Assembly: GCF_000577245.1 (NCBI RefSeq) | Contig: NZ_CBYO010000005.1 | Coordinates: 248,001-312,000 of the forward strand | Source: Paucisalibacillus algeriensis | GTDB lineage: Bacteria > Bacillota > Bacilli > Bacillales > Amphibacillaceae | Reading direction: 5' to 3' | Length of the DNA: 64,000 nt | Part shown: piece after piece, positions 28,733 to 38,195 of the stretch | Layout: the number at the start of each line of letters is the position of its first letter | Position numbering within the stretch: position 1 is the first letter of the stretch | Position numbers and translations under genes: made by a program | The notes under the pieces: model-generated | Told to the model about the DNA's origin: nothing | Database searches by the model: none | Seen by the model: the letters and a program-made list of their open reading frames with translations, nothing else

Positions 28733-29235
28733 GCGTCTTCTGCAGCATGGGCAAGTCTACTGGATGCAGCAGCAGCTATTGCGCCTACAATATCATCTAA
28801 AAATGTATGGCATTCACCAGTGGATTTATCATTTAGTCTTTGTAAAATACCAGGTTTTTGTTTATCAATATAACCATAATTGGTAAAGCCAATAGAACCA
28901 TAGACATTTACAATAGAAAATGCGATAATCTCATCAACACCATATAAACCTTCATCAATTTCAATTGTTGTTTGCAATGGTTCTTCTAGCATTTTCTTCT
29001 CTGCCAATTTATCTAATTGTATTCCAGTAAGGATTGCATTTTGAACTTCTCGCTTCTCTAATACACGGTCTACATTATACAAACAATCATCCATACTTAA
29101 GGTTTCATGATACTTTGATTGTAAATAGTAAACGAGTTCCGCAATGTCCTTTAAAGTAACACCTCTTTCTTCTAAAAGTTCTCTTGCTTTTTGCTCCAGT
29201 ACACTTTGCTTCAACTTTTTATCCATGTTTGTCAC
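28726..29235 (-). CDS. yutG: YutG, phosphatidylglycerophosphatase A-like protein
   Basis: A 169-residue protein of the PgpA-like YutG family, which in bacilli lacks the four membrane helices of classical PgpA and is mostly soluble. It contains VNVYGSIGFTNYGYIDKQKPG and TGECHTFLDDIVGAIAAAASSRLAHA. Proposed role: removal of phosphate from phosphatidylglycerophosphate or a related substrate; not proved here. GTG start at 29235 with GGAGAAACG upstream; an ATG three codons inside is too far from that site. Confidence 0.85.
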   Translation of the reverse strand: MTNMDKKLKQSVLEQKARELLEERGVTLKDIAELVYYLQSKYHETLSMDDCLYNVDRVLEKREVQNAILTGIQLDKLAEKKMLEEPLQTTIEIDEGLYGVDEIIAFSIVNVYGSIGFTNYGYIDKQKPGILQRLNDKSTGECHTFLDDIVGAIAAAASSRLAHAAEDAK

Positions 29236-29307
29236 CGTTTCTCCTTTTTAGGTTAAGATTGGGTAATTTTTTCATACATTTATAGTAATGGTGTGTGGGA
29301 GGGAAGT

Positions 29308-30282
29308 ATGATGAAAGAATTACTATTAGTAAATTATAATATTCATGCTACAGAACGAGTTCGTATAAACGGAAGAGAAGGATTCCGAGATAATGATTAT
29401 TATTATTTTATCATTTCCTCATCAAACAAGGAAATGATTCATTTAGAGCAAGCAGCACTTGCCTATTATCTTGCCGAAATTGGTTACAATCATACGGCAA
29501 TTCCTATTCCAACAATGGGGAATAAGTGGTTTGTAGAAAAAGACAAAAATCATTATATGGTGTTTCGAGTTTCAGCCATCCAGAATGACAACCAACAGTC
29601 CCATGGAAAAAGATTGGCTGAGTTTCATAATCGAAGTGCTACCTATAGTTATGAACCCAAAGAGATTTCAAGCTATGGATTGTGGAAAGATTTATGGATT
29701 AAAAAGCTAACTGCGTTTGAACAAAAAATTAAATATGAATCAACGTCTCACAAAAATAAGTATTATCGATTATTGGTTGATATCTTTCCCTATATAATTG
29801 GTTTAAGTGAAAATGCCATCCAGTACTTACAAGAGAGTGAAACAGACAAAAGATTTCATCAGAGTGATCAAGGTGTATTCGCATTTCTTAGGTATGAAAA
29901 TCATTTATTTAATCCAGTAATCTGGACAGATAATCTTGTTTATGACCATCCAACACGAGATTTAGCCGAGTATATTCGATATCAATTTCTAAATGAAGAT
30001 TTTAATCGAAAAGAATTAAGTTCATTCATAAATGAGTATCAGGAAGTTAGACCGTTATCTATTTTTAGTTGGAGACTATTATATGCTCGATTAGTCTATC
30101 CAATACACCTTTTTGACTTGATCGAGGATAGTTTTAGTGGACAGAATGCTGATTGGTATCATGCAGAACTAAAACGTATAGTTAAAAAGCAAGGAGTTTT
30201 TGAAAAGAGATTAGAGAATTTTTTTGATTGGATGAATGTAGATTATCGGGGGTATGATTTACCTACTTTGAAGTGGTTGTAG
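29308..30282 (+). CDS. yutH: Spore coat protein YutH
   Basis: A 324-residue protein of the YutH/CotS kinase-like family found in spore coats. The overall fold resembles small-molecule kinases (choline/aminoglycoside kinase type), but the sequence shows no clear HxDxxxxN catalytic loop; the region QGVFAFLRYENHLFNP and VYDHPTRDLAEYIRY is what remains of it. It therefore probably has a structural role. Start ATG at 29308 behind GGGAGGGAAGT. Divergent from yutG, as in B. subtilis. Confidence 0.85.
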   Translation: MMKELLLVNYNIHATERVRINGREGFRDNDYYYFIISSSNKEMIHLEQAALAYYLAEIGYNHTAIPIPTMGNKWFVEKDKNHYMVFRVSAIQNDNQQSHGKRLAEFHNRSATYSYEPKEISSYGLWKDLWIKKLTAFEQKIKYESTSHKNKYYRLLVDIFPYIIGLSENAIQYLQESETDKRFHQSDQGVFAFLRYENHLFNPVIWTDNLVYDHPTRDLAEYIRYQFLNEDFNRKELSSFINEYQEVRPLSIFSWRLLYARLVYPIHLFDLIEDSFSGQNADWYHAELKRIVKKQGVFEKRLENFFDWMNVDYRGYDLPTLKWL

Positions 30283-30320
30283 TTCTGTGTGGAGTAGGTA
30301 TTGAATGGACAGTACAAAAA

Positions 30321-30351
30321 ATAAAAAGCAGGTATCCTTATGGTACCTGCT
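30321..30351 (-). terminator. Terminator of yutI (minus strand)
   Basis: On the minus strand AGCAGGTACC and GGATACCTGCT pair, followed by TTTTATTTTTTG. On the plus strand it can also end yutH. Confidence 0.75.
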
Positions 30352-30363
30352 AAAATTGTCTAT

Positions 30364-30588
30364 TTAAAATACCTGTTCTATTTCCTTAACACCCGGCACT
30401 TCAGCCATTAACGCACGTTCGATACCTGCTTTTAATGTTATTGTTGAGCTCGGGCAGTTTCCACATGCACCCATGAGACGAAGAAGTACAATGCCATCAT
30501 CATCAACATCTACTAACTCCACATCTCCACCGTCACGAAGTAAAAATGGGCGTAATTTATTTAATACTTCTTGTACTTGTTCACGCAT
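30364..30588 (-). CDS. yutI: YutI, NifU-type Fe-S scaffold/carrier
   Basis: A 74-residue protein consisting of the NifU C-terminal (Nfu) domain. Cys42 and Cys45 in GACGNCPSS bind a [4Fe-4S] cluster in this family. It starts [18 protein letters not shown], typical of Nfu proteins. It delivers clusters to target enzymes after SufBCD assembly. Start ATG behind AGGAGAAGATGGATA. A single-gene unit with its own terminator. Confidence 0.93.
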   Translation of the reverse strand: MREQVQEVLNKLRPFLLRDGGDVELVDVDDDGIVLLRLMGACGNCPSSTITLKAGIERALMAEVPGVKEIEQVF

Positions 30589-30774
30589 TATCCATCTTCT
30601 CCTTTCCTAGTTTCATTATATAGGTGTAACCTTAAAAAATCTATTCTTTATTTTTCGTTAGATTGTTGGCCCAATAATGTCATCTTTTATAAATTTTAGT
30701 CATTATTATTTTATCTTTATACTGAGATTTTGTAAAATAAAAGAAACTAACGATTTTAGAAAGGGGCTTAATAA

Positions 30775-31113
30775 ATGAGTAGTAAAAAAGTTTTAATAAC
30801 GGTATATGGTGCCCAACAAATTTGTGCTAGTTGTGTAGGTGCTCCAGGTTCCATAGATACCTATGAATGGCTCCAGGCTGCAATATCACGAAAATATGAA
30901 ACTGATGGCATTCGCTATGAGTATATTGATATAAACGAACCACAAGAAGAAGAAAAACACAGGAATTTTGTGGAAAGAATTATGGAAGAAGATTTATTTT
31001 ATCCAATCGTTTTTGTCAATGACGATATGGTGGCAGAGGGAATTCCACGATTAAAGACCATTTATGAAGCATTGGAACAGCGAGACGTGAAATTGTTAGA
31101 GGAAGTGAAGTGA
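30775..31113 (+). CDS. yuzD: YuzD family thioredoxin-like protein
   Basis: A 112-residue YuzD protein with a thioredoxin-like fold. Its motif VYGAQQICASCVGAPGS has a CxxC (CASC) in the place of the redox site. It continues with TYEWLQAAISRKY. Function unknown. Divergent from yutI, and in the same order as B. subtilis. Start ATG after AAGGGGCTTAATAA. It ends 11 bp before dapF and is probably cotranscribed with it. Confidence 0.88.
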   Translation: MSSKKVLITVYGAQQICASCVGAPGSIDTYEWLQAAISRKYETDGIRYEYIDINEPQEEEKHRNFVERIMEEDLFYPIVFVNDDMVAEGIPRLKTIYEALEQRDVKLLEEVK

Positions 31114-31124
31114 GGGAATTTAAA

Positions 31125-31979
31125 ATGGAAATACCTTTTGTCAAGATGCACGCCCTTGGTAATAATTATATTTACCTTGATTTATTTAGCTTTCCAATGG
31201 ATGAAAAAATCCTGCCAGATGTTGCCAAGAAAGTTTCCAATGTTAATACTGGCATAGGTTCAGATGGTATGATCCTAATTCATCCAACCAATAATGCAGA
31301 AGTTGGGATGCGTATATTTAACAAGGACGGATCAGAAGGAATGAACTGTGGAAATGGGCTTCGGTGTACTGCAAGATATGCATATGAAGCTGGGATTGTA
31401 AGGGAGAAACAATTTCGGATTGCGACTAAATCGGGAATCGTTGAAGCGGAAGTTATTGTTGTGGATGACATGGTTGAGGAAGTTACAGTAGACATGGGAA
31501 AACCAAGGTTAAAACGCTCACAAATTCCAATGGTGGGGGATGAACTGTCCCATGTCGTCAATGAAGAGTTTGAGGTGGAGGATCAAATTTTATGTGTAAC
31601 AGCTGTATCCATGGGGAATCCACATGCTGTATTTTTTGTGGAGAATATTGAGGAAGCTCCATTATATACACTAGGCGAAAAAATCGAAAAGGATCCCCGT
31701 TTTCCGGAACGCATAAATGTTGAGTTTGTAGAAGTGGTAAATGAGAATGAATTAAACTTTCGAGTATGGGAACGAGGCTCTGGTGTTACAGAGGCGTGTG
31801 GCACCGGTGCATGTGCAGCAGTTGTTGCAGCAACATTAAATAATTATATTCCAAAGAATAAATTAGTAACAGTTCACCTGCAAGGTGGAGATCTATTTAT
31901 TAGATGGGATGAAAATGACTCCGTTTGGATGACTGGCGAAGCGAGGATAGTTGCTACTGGTAACTATTACTATGAGTAA
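31125..31979 (+). CDS. dapF: DapF, diaminopimelate epimerase
   Basis: A 284-residue PLP-independent racemase that converts LL- to meso-diaminopimelate, the precursor of lysine and of the peptidoglycan cross-link. The two catalytic cysteines are Cys75 in GMNCGNGLRC and Cys225 in TEACGTGACA, and both are intact. Family motifs HALGNNYIYLD and GNPHAVFFV are present. I chose the ATG at 31125 over a GTG at 31110 because TGAGGGA precedes it. It has no lysine riboswitch of its own, unlike lysW. Confidence 0.95.
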   Translation: MEIPFVKMHALGNNYIYLDLFSFPMDEKILPDVAKKVSNVNTGIGSDGMILIHPTNNAEVGMRIFNKDGSEGMNCGNGLRCTARYAYEAGIVREKQFRIATKSGIVEAEVIVVDDMVEEVTVDMGKPRLKRSQIPMVGDELSHVVNEEFEVEDQILCVTAVSMGNPHAVFFVENIEEAPLYTLGEKIEKDPRFPERINVEFVEVVNENELNFRVWERGSGVTEACGTGACAAVVAATLNNYIPKNKLVTVHLQGGDLFIRWDENDSVWMTGEARIVATGNYYYE

Positions 31980-32062
31980 CTGGAAAATCTTTATATTTGA
32001 AAACAGAATTGTTCAGTATGTATACTAGTGTAAAGATATGAATTTATTTAGGAGGAATTAAG

Positions 32063-32419
32063 ATGGTTATATCGCTAACAAAAAGTGCGAGTCTCCAAAT
32101 AAAGGAAATGATGAAAGATGAAAAAGAAACTGTCAGTTTGCGTTTTGGTGTAAGAGGTGGCGGTTGCAGCGGGTTATCTTATTCACTTGGTTTTGATGAG
32201 GAAGTTAATGAGGAGTTGGATCTTGTTCAAGAAATTAACGGGATTCCAGTTATTATCCATAAACCAGATATTCCCGTAATTGAGGGAACAACCATTGATT
32301 TCAAACAGAATTTAATGGGTGGAGGATTTAGTATAGATAATCCTAATGCCATTTTATCGTGTGGATGTGGATCTTCATTCCGTACGAAGGAAACTGTAGG
32401 TGCACCGGATAAATGTTAA
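32063..32419 (+). CDS. yutM: YutM, A-type Fe-S carrier (IscA/HesB family)
   Basis: A 118-residue A-type carrier. The three cluster cysteines are in GGCSGLSY and CGCGSSF. It holds or hands on iron-sulfur clusters made by the Suf system. YutM-type members have the IDPDAILSCGCG-like end seen here as DNPNAILSCGCG. Start ATG after TTAGGAGGAATTAAG. It is followed by a terminator and faces yumC. Confidence 0.93.
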   Translation: MVISLTKSASLQIKEMMKDEKETVSLRFGVRGGGCSGLSYSLGFDEEVNEELDLVQEINGIPVIIHKPDIPVIEGTTIDFKQNLMGGGFSIDNPNAILSCGCGSSFRTKETVGAPDKC

Positions 32420-32421
32420 TG

Positions 32422-32463
32422 AAAAAGCATGAAGAGGAATATTTCCTTTTCATGCTTTTTTTG
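32422..32463 (+). terminator. Terminator after yutM
   Basis: AAAAAGCATGAA and TTCATGCTTTTTTT pair across about 15 nt. The 32464-32542 stretch has no gene. Confidence 0.85.
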
Positions 32464-32542
32464 TACTCTCGCCGCTCAGTGGAAAGCCGATAAAAATAAT
32501 ATACCTTCAAGCACTTTAAAAAACCTACAAAGACACTCTACT

Positions 32543-33532
32543 TTATTCAAACATACTAGTGGAATGCTTTGGTTGTACTCTTGCTTTTGGATCGATGTAT
32601 TGTTTGGCGTTGTTGATGGCAGTTGGGCCCTCACCAAATCCTGTTGCGATTAATTTAATTTTTCCAGGGAATGTACAGATATCACCTGCAGCATAAATAC
32701 CAGGAATGTTTGTTTCCATCTTGGTGTTAACAACAATACTGTTTTTCTCTATTTCTAGACCCCAGTTTTTAATCGGGCCTAAGGATGAAATAAATCCATA
32801 ATTACAAATTACTTCATCGATTTCAAGCTCTACTTTTCTCTCACCTTTGACTTCCTCTAAAGATATTTTTTCAATCTTATTAGAGGTTACAATATCATTT
32901 GGAGCAAATGGTGTTATAACATCTACTTTAGAGTTCATTAATTTTTCCACGCTATGTTCATGCGCTCTAAATTCATTTCGACGATGGATTAAGTATACTT
33001 TTTCTGCAATTGGTTCAAGCATCATCGCCCAGTCGACTGCGGAGTCACCTCCACCTAATATAGCAACCTTTTTATCTTTGAACTGGTTCATATCTTTTAC
33101 ATAATAATGAAGATTAATTCCTTCGAAGTCCTCAGAATTATTGATATTTAAGCGTCGTGGTTGGAAGGCACCATTACCAGCCGTGATGATCATTGTTTTT
33201 GTATAATGAGCTTCCCCCGTATTAGAAGTTAACTTAAAGGATTGGTCCTCTAGGCGTTCCACTGTTTCAATTGATTGTCCTAATACGATTGTAGGGTCAA
33301 ACATTTTTGCTTGTTCTTCTAAATTATCTACTAACTCTTGTGCACGTACCTTTGGAAAACCTGCAATATCATAAATATATTTTTCTGGATAAAGGGCTGT
33401 TAATTGCCCACCAGTATGTGGTAAACTTTCGATTACTTTAACACTTGCTTGACGCATACCACCATAGAAAGCGGTAAATAAGCCAACAGGGCCAGCGCCA
33501 ATAATGGTTACATCGAATACGTTATCAGACAT
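32543..33532 (-). CDS. yumC: YumC, ferredoxin/flavodoxin-NADP+ reductase (type 2)
   Basis: A 329-residue FAD enzyme of the thioredoxin-reductase-like FNR class. The FAD motif is [15 protein letters not shown] near the N terminus and the NADPH motif is [15 protein letters not shown] near residue 160. The CxxC of thioredoxin reductases is absent, as expected. It transfers electrons between NADPH and ferredoxin or flavodoxin. Start at 33532 chosen behind AAAAGGAGGTTTTTTC; the longer in-frame reading spans that site. Convergent with yutM, divergent from yumB. Confidence 0.94.
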   Translation of the reverse strand: MSDNVFDVTIIGAGPVGLFTAFYGGMRQASVKVIESLPHTGGQLTALYPEKYIYDIAGFPKVRAQELVDNLEEQAKMFDPTIVLGQSIETVERLEDQSFKLTSNTGEAHYTKTMIITAGNGAFQPRRLNINNSEDFEGINLHYYVKDMNQFKDKKVAILGGGDSAVDWAMMLEPIAEKVYLIHRRNEFRAHEHSVEKLMNSKVDVITPFAPNDIVTSNKIEKISLEEVKGERKVELEIDEVICNYGFISSLGPIKNWGLEIEKNSIVVNTKMETNIPGIYAAGDICTFPGKIKLIATGFGEGPTAINNAKQYIDPKARVQPKHSTSMFE

Positions 33533-33742
33533 GAAAAAACCTCCTTTTAAGAAAAATACCACTAACATAGTAACACAAATAGCCGAAACTTGTAATTTAT
33601 CAGTCTCTAAAATGGAAAGTATTGAAAGATATATTTAGGCTTGAAAATTCTAGTTAAAAGGTCTATCATATAGGTTGGATAATATATTACAGTTATGTGA
33701 CATTCACTTTTAAAATATGCCTTTATTTTTTATTACCTTTAT

Positions 33743-33760
33743 TCGTGAAAAACGTCACAT
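33743..33760 (+). promoter_or_regulatory. Candidate Rex operator upstream of the NADH dehydrogenase
   Basis: TCGTGAAAAACGTCACAT contains GTGA, 6 bp, TCAC, as in the Rex consensus TTGTGAANNNNTTCACAA, with matches at 10 of the 14 fixed positions. A looser GTGACATTCAC lies 40 bp upstream. Rex is the NADH/NAD sensor that controls ndh in bacilli, which fits this neighbour. Confidence 0.55.
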
Positions 33761-33808
33761 ACACATAAGTAATAGTACTATAAATATTAAAGATGGATGT
33801 GATGATGA

Positions 33809-35023
33809 ATGAAGAAGCCTAACATCGTTGTCTTAGGTGCTGGCTACGGAGGAATCATGACGACTGTGAAATTACAGAAGTCACTAGGTACAAACGAAGC
33901 AAATATTACACTAGTTAATAAGAATGACTACCATTACCAAACTACTTGGTTACATGAAGTTTCAGCTGGAACAGTTCATCAAGACCAAGCAAGAATCGCA
34001 ATTAAAGATGTTATTAACCAGCATAAAGTTAACTTTGTACAAGATACAGTGGTTGAAATTAAACCACAGGAAAATAAAGTAAAACTTGAAAATGGTGAAT
34101 TAGAGTACGATTATCTTGTAATTGGTTTAGGATTTGAATCAGCAACATTTGGTATTCCTGGACTTGAAGAAAATGCATTTATGATTAACGATATTAACAC
34201 TTCTCGTCTAATCAGAGAACATTTAGAGTATAATTTTGCAGAATATCACAAGGATCAGAATCCTGCTCGCTTAAACATCGTTGTTGGTGGGGGCGGATTC
34301 ACAGGAATCGAATTTGTTGGGGAATTAGCTAATAAGGTTCCAGAATTATGTAAGGAATATGACATTGATAAATCACAAGTACGTATTATCAATGTAGAGG
34401 GTGCACCAACTGTACTACCTGGATTTGATCCAGAACTAGTGGAATATGCTATGAATTCCCTAGAAGCGCGTGGAGTAGAATTTATTACAGGTGCATTGTT
34501 AAAAGAAGCAAAATCAGATGGTGTTGTATATGAAAAAGACGGTAAATTAAATGAAATCTCCACTCTAACAACTGTATGGGCTGCTGGAGTAAAAGCGAGC
34601 TCTGTAGTTGCAGAATCAGGCTTTGAACATAACCGTGGAAAAATTCAGGTTCGCCCTGACATGCGTTCTCCGGAATATGACAATGTATTTGTAATTGGAG
34701 ACTGTGCATTAATTATGAATGAAGAGAGTGGAAGACCATTCCCTCCAACTGCTCAAATTGCTATTCAACAATCTGCTACAGTAGCGCATAATGTTACCGC
34801 TCTTGTTAAAGGTCAAGGTCACCTAGAAGGTTTTGAATATAAGCCACTAGGAACATTAGCTTCTTTAGGTCATAATGATGCTATGGGTGTTGTATTCGGT
34901 GATAAGAAGCTATTTGGCTGGAAAGCGACAGTCATGAAAAAAATGAGTGACAACCGTTATTTATTAAAACTAGGCGGAATTAGTCTATTATTGAAAAAAG
35001 GTAAATTTAATTTCTTTTATTAA
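33809..35023 (+). CDS. yumB: Type II NADH dehydrogenase YumB (NDH-2)
   Basis: A 404-residue single-subunit NADH:quinone oxidoreductase. FAD site [17 protein letters not shown] at the N terminus; NADH site [19 protein letters not shown] near residue 155; family motif [26 protein letters not shown]; a hydrophobic amphipathic C terminus ([16 protein letters not shown]) that binds the membrane. It passes electrons from NADH to menaquinone, whose synthesis genes are further along. The gene order names it yumB, but the Rex-like box suggests it may be the main respiratory ndh. ATG start; GATGTGATG upstream is a weak site. Confidence 0.92.
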   Translation: MKKPNIVVLGAGYGGIMTTVKLQKSLGTNEANITLVNKNDYHYQTTWLHEVSAGTVHQDQARIAIKDVINQHKVNFVQDTVVEIKPQENKVKLENGELEYDYLVIGLGFESATFGIPGLEENAFMINDINTSRLIREHLEYNFAEYHKDQNPARLNIVVGGGGFTGIEFVGELANKVPELCKEYDIDKSQVRIINVEGAPTVLPGFDPELVEYAMNSLEARGVEFITGALLKEAKSDGVVYEKDGKLNEISTLTTVWAAGVKASSVVAESGFEHNRGKIQVRPDMRSPEYDNVFVIGDCALIMNEESGRPFPPTAQIAIQQSATVAHNVTALVKGQGHLEGFEYKPLGTLASLGHNDAMGVVFGDKKLFGWKATVMKKMSDNRYLLKLGGISLLLKKGKFNFFY

Positions 35024-35052
35024 GACTATAGTTTAATTAAATAGGAATAAGA

Positions 35053-35083
35053 AGCAAAGGCGTATCTCGTCTTTGCTTTTTTA
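35053..35083 (+). terminator. Terminator after yumB
   Basis: AGCAAAGGCG and CGTCTTTGCT pair across 5 nt, followed by TTTTT. Confidence 0.85.
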
Positions 35084-35142
35084 TTGAAATCCTTATAGAA
35101 TTAGGTTGTGTGAAAGTGAATTAACAAAGGAGAATACGTACA

Positions 35143-35454
35143 TTGATTCAATTAATAGTTTCTGTTATTTTATTTTTTGTCATATTTTTTGGTATTGCCT
35201 TTATTTTGAATATGTTACTAAGAAAAACATGGTTAATGGCATTTATTTATCCGTTCATTGTTTTAATTATCGTCGATAAGATTCCAATGGGTGAATATTT
35301 TACATCACCTGGCCAGTCCTTTTCTAAGGCATTTTCAGAGTTGTTTTCCGTAAATGGCTGGGATATTATCATTTTGTCTTCTGGTTTTTTAGGGACAATC
35401 GTGTCTGGTATTGTAATTAAATTTTTGCGAAAAAGTGGTTATCAAATGTTTTAA
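35143..35454 (+). CDS. yuiB: YuiB family membrane protein
   Basis: A 103-residue membrane protein with three hydrophobic segments (about 2-23, 27-47 and 70-93). It matches the YuiB family by length, topology and position between yumB and yuiC. Function unknown. TTG start behind AAAGGAGAATACGTACA. The long segment MGEYFTSPGQSFSKAFSELF lies in the loop between helices 2 and 3. Confidence 0.8.
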   Translation: MIQLIVSVILFFVIFFGIAFILNMLLRKTWLMAFIYPFIVLIIVDKIPMGEYFTSPGQSFSKAFSELFSVNGWDIIILSSGFLGTIVSGIVIKFLRKSGYQMF

Positions 35455-35532
35455 CCCTAGGTTAGTTTTCTATTCAATATGCATAAAATCTTACTAGATT
35501 GGAAATGATGACACCCAGAGAGGTGTTGTTAT

Positions 35533-36225
35533 TTGAAAATCAGTATCATTATACGAAGAATTAGTATGACAGGCCTGTTTCTACTTGCATTCTGGATAAC
35601 AATATCGAGTATTTCCAATGTTACGTATACAGATTTAGCCTTAATGCTAAAAAAAGATCATTTGGTATCTGCAAATGTTTTTTATGCTGGACATGCAGAA
35701 TATAGAAAGATTGCATTACAGGAAAAACAACTTAAGGTGCTAAAGAAGCAAAAGAGATATGTTTCCAGTGTGCAAATTGAGGGACCAAAATCGGTCGAAG
35801 AGGCTATAAATATTGAAAGCTATCCGAAGGCAACCGTAGTGGCAACTGGATACACGGCAGGGATAGAATCAACGGGGAAAACTTCAGACCATCCACAATA
35901 TGGTATTACGTATTCAGGTGTAAAAGTAAAGCGAGACTTATATTCAACAATAGCGGCAGATTTAGATGTTTATCCAGTTGGTACAATTATGTGGATTCCC
36001 GATTATGGCTTTGGGGTTGTGGCTGATAAAGGTGGAGCGATTAACGGTAATAAGATAGACTTGTATTTTCATACCGTTGAAGATGTCTATTCCCAATGGG
36101 GAAAACGTGAAGTAGATGTTTATATTATTGAGAAGGGTAGTGGAGTTCTCTCGGAAGAGGTTCTTCAACGTCTTAATGAGAATAAAGCACTACAGGTATT
36201 CCGAGAACAAATTAATAAGAGCTAA
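35533..36225 (+). CDS. yuiC: YuiC, 3D-domain cell wall protein
   Basis: A 230-residue exported or anchored protein with an N-terminal hydrophobic helix ([18 protein letters not shown]). The C-terminal 3D domain (about 110-205) reads [38 protein letters not shown] and [14 protein letters not shown], with the DxxxxxxxNKIDLYF-type Asp triad. The 3D fold is shared with MltA lytic transglycosylases, and YuiC is a Gram-positive muralytic enzyme of the stationary-phase/Sps type. TTG start behind GAGAGGTGTTGTTA. Confidence 0.9.
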   Translation: MKISIIIRRISMTGLFLLAFWITISSISNVTYTDLALMLKKDHLVSANVFYAGHAEYRKIALQEKQLKVLKKQKRYVSSVQIEGPKSVEEAINIESYPKATVVATGYTAGIESTGKTSDHPQYGITYSGVKVKRDLYSTIAADLDVYPVGTIMWIPDYGFGVVADKGGAINGNKIDLYFHTVEDVYSQWGKREVDVYIIEKGSGVLSEEVLQRLNENKALQVFREQINKS

Positions 36226-36254
36226 AGAATAGAGAGGGGAGACCCTCTCTTTAT
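36223..36254. terminator. Bidirectional terminator between yuiC and yuiD
   Basis: TAAAGAATAGAGAGGG and CCCTCTCTTTATTG pair across GAGA. Confidence 0.8.
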
Positions 36255-36727
36255 TGATATAGTTGAAAAAGAAGTGTTGCAACTAATATTCCAGTAATTG
36301 CCCCAAAAAAAACTTCAATTGGTTTATGACCAAGTAATTCTTTTAAATTCTCTCTTTTTTCATATGCGCCTTTCTTCTCCCAGTTCTTTGCTTCCTCAAT
36401 AAATAGCTGAAAATCTTCTACTAATTGATTCAGAACAGTTGCATGCTTGCCAGCTTGCCTGCGAACCCCAGAAGCATCATACATGGTAATAATACTAAAT
36501 ACTGCAGCAACAGCAAATAAAGTTGAACCAAACCCCTCAATAATGCCGATAGCTGTAGATAGTGCTGTTACAGCAGCTGAGTGGCTACTAGGCATACCAC
36601 CAGTACTAAATGCAAGGCCTGGTATAAATTCTCTTGTTGCAATGAAATGGATCGGTATCTTTACAACCTGCGCAAAGATAATTGCTAAGAGTGCTGCTGT
36701 TATAGGGAAATTGGAAAATAGAGCCAT
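36251..36727 (-). CDS. yuiD: YuiD, divergent PAP2-family membrane protein
   Basis: A 158-residue membrane protein of the DUF212/divergent PAP2 family, with four hydrophobic segments. Diagnostic pieces are NFPITAALLAIIFAQVVK, STGGMPSSHSAAVTAL and MYDASGVRRQAGKHA. It keeps the SSHS motif of PAP2 phosphatases but not the full active site, and the role is unknown. The start at 36727 follows CGAAAGGATACACATC. Order yuiB-yuiC-yuiD is as in B. subtilis. Confidence 0.9.
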   Translation of the reverse strand: MALFSNFPITAALLAIIFAQVVKIPIHFIATREFIPGLAFSTGGMPSSHSAAVTALSTAIGIIEGFGSTLFAVAAVFSIITMYDASGVRRQAGKHATVLNQLVEDFQLFIEEAKNWEKKGAYEKRENLKELLGHKPIEVFFGAITGILVATLLFQLYQ

Positions 36728-36835
36728 GATGTGTATCCTTTCGGTTATTTTTTCTGATACTTGGTGTTATTTTAGCATAGACCAAACTAAAAGAGATATG
36801 AAATACACAAAGGAATTATTTTTGTTAACGTGTGG

Positions 36836-36940
36836 GCATGCGCCCGAAACTGAGAAGGATGCTCCCGAGTCTGGTAAGCATGTGCCTGAAATCAGGAAGG
36901 GTGTTCCCAAAGTAGATGGCCATACTCCCTGAACTGCTAA
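36836..36940. repeat. Five tandem copies of a 21-bp unit
   Basis: Units begin at 36836, 36857, 36878, 36899 and 36920. They read GCATGCGCCCGAAACTGAGAA, GGATGCTCCCGAGTCTGGTAA, and three more divergent copies, sharing a core of ATGYKCCYGA and an end of NAA. The stretch is markedly more GC-rich than its flanks. 21 bp is a multiple of three, so a + strand frame reads a repetitive GHAPE-like peptide, but I do not believe it is a gene. Confidence 0.75.
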
Positions 36941-36957
36941 GCAACCTCGTACCAATC

Positions 36958-36992
36958 AAAAAAAGATTCTAGATATTCATCTAAAATCTTTT
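36958..36992 (-). terminator. Terminator of deoD (minus strand)
   Basis: On the minus strand AAGATTTTAGAT and ATCTAGAATCTT pair across a short loop, followed by TTTTTG. Confidence 0.75.
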
Positions 36993-37006
36993 CCGAATTT
37001 CAATAT

Positions 37007-37714
37007 TTACTTTATCGCTGCTTCTAGAGCAATTTCCATCATTTCATTAAATGTTGTCTGACGTTCTTCTGCAGTTGTTTCTTCACCAGTAATAATGTGA
37101 TCAGAAACTGTTAGTACAGAGAGCGCCTGACGATCAAATTTAGCAGCAAGAGTATATAATGCAGTTGTTTCCATTTCAATTGCTAGGACTTTATACTTTG
37201 CAAGTAATTCATTTACTTCTGCAGCATTATCACGATAGAAAGTATCACTTGTGAATACATTTCCTACACGAATATTCATTCCTTTTTCAGTTCCCACTTC
37301 ATATGCTTTTCGTAATAAATCGAAATCAGCAAGTGGTGCATAATCAATACCGTTAAAGATTAACTGGTTCATTCTTGAATCTGTTGTAGAACCTTGTGCT
37401 AAAATAACATCACGAACTTTTACATCTTTTTGAATTGCACCACATGTACCTACTCGAATTAACTTTTGTACATCATAGCTCTGAATTAATTCATTTACAT
37501 AAATCGAGATAGATGGAACACCCATACCTGTACCCTGGACAGATACTTTTTCACCTTTATAAGTTCCTGTATATCCATACATTCCACGAACTTGATTATA
37601 TTGTGATACTCCTTCTAGGAATGTTTCTGCAATATATTTAGCTCTTAATGGATCACCAGGTAATAAGATTTTGTCAGCAATTTCACCTTGTTTAGCTCCA
37701 ATATGTACACTCAT
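37007..37714 (-). CDS. deoD: DeoD, purine-nucleoside phosphorylase
   Basis: A 235-residue hexameric-type purine nucleoside phosphorylase that splits purine (deoxy)nucleosides with phosphate. Motifs: [44 protein letters not shown], and [14 protein letters not shown] with the substrate Glu pair, then VSDHIITGE with the catalytic Asp. Start ATG after TTAGGAGGAAATCAT. It acts in salvage and may be monocistronic here, since terminators bracket it. Confidence 0.95.
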   Translation of the reverse strand: MSVHIGAKQGEIADKILLPGDPLRAKYIAETFLEGVSQYNQVRGMYGYTGTYKGEKVSVQGTGMGVPSISIYVNELIQSYDVQKLIRVGTCGAIQKDVKVRDVILAQGSTTDSRMNQLIFNGIDYAPLADFDLLRKAYEVGTEKGMNIRVGNVFTSDTFYRDNAAEVNELLAKYKVLAIEMETTALYTLAAKFDRQALSVLTVSDHIITGEETTAEERQTTFNEMMEIALEAAIK

Positions 37715-37801
37715 ATGATTTCCTCCTAATGTAAGCTAGTCTATTCCTAAAGTTATCATATCAGGCATCTAAAAACAAACAATTATCTACTTGCATTTTA
37801 G

Positions 37802-37830
37802 TTTTCATTAGTAAAGAAATTAGTTATAAT
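37802..37830 (+). promoter_or_regulatory. Promoter of ptsH
   Basis: TTTTCA at 37802 and TATAAT at 37825, spacer 17 bp. Confidence 0.45.
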
Positions 37831-37928
37831 AGAGTTAGTTCAGTTATTCACGAATTATTTCTGTATAATTGAGGCAAAAGTACATAAAATTTGTACAAGC
37901 AAAATCATGTTGGAAGGATGAAATGGAA

Positions 37929-38192
37929 ATGAAAGAACAATCATTTAATATTACTGCAGATACAGGTGTACATGCTCGCCCAGCTACTTTATTAGTTAAT
38001 AAAGCTGGTCAATATCAATCTGAAATTGAGTTAACTTACAATGATAAAACAGTTAATCTTAAGTCTATTATGGGTGTAATGTCACTAGGGATTCCTAAAG
38101 GTGCTGAAATTAAAATCACAGCGAATGGTAGTGATGAAGAAGAAGCAATCCAAGGAATTTCAGAAGTAATTAAAGAAAACCTCGGTGAATAA
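37929..38192 (+). CDS. ptsH: HPr, phosphocarrier protein of the PTS
   Basis: An 87-residue HPr. His15 ([11 protein letters not shown]) accepts phosphate from enzyme I, and Ser46 ([12 protein letters not shown]) is the site of HPr kinase used in CcpA-mediated catabolite repression. The His15 separates it from Crh, which has Gln there. The ATG at 37929 puts His at position 15; an ATG two codons upstream has better spacing to GGAAGG. No ptsI follows: the gene is capped by a terminator and faces kapB, an unusual isolation. Confidence 0.93.
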   Translation: MKEQSFNITADTGVHARPATLLVNKAGQYQSEIELTYNDKTVNLKSIMGVMSLGIPKGAEIKITANGSDEEEAIQGISEVIKENLGE

Positions 38193-38195
38193 TGT

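Noticed and set aside
36447-36932. Plus-strand frame of 161 codons antisense to yuiD and ending in the 21-bp repeats
   Set aside because: It mirrors yuiD, which has clear family motifs; there is no ribosome site; and the repetitive end comes from the tandem units.
36836-36940. CRISPR array
   Set aside because: Units are contiguous with no spacers and diverge from one another; no cas genes are present.
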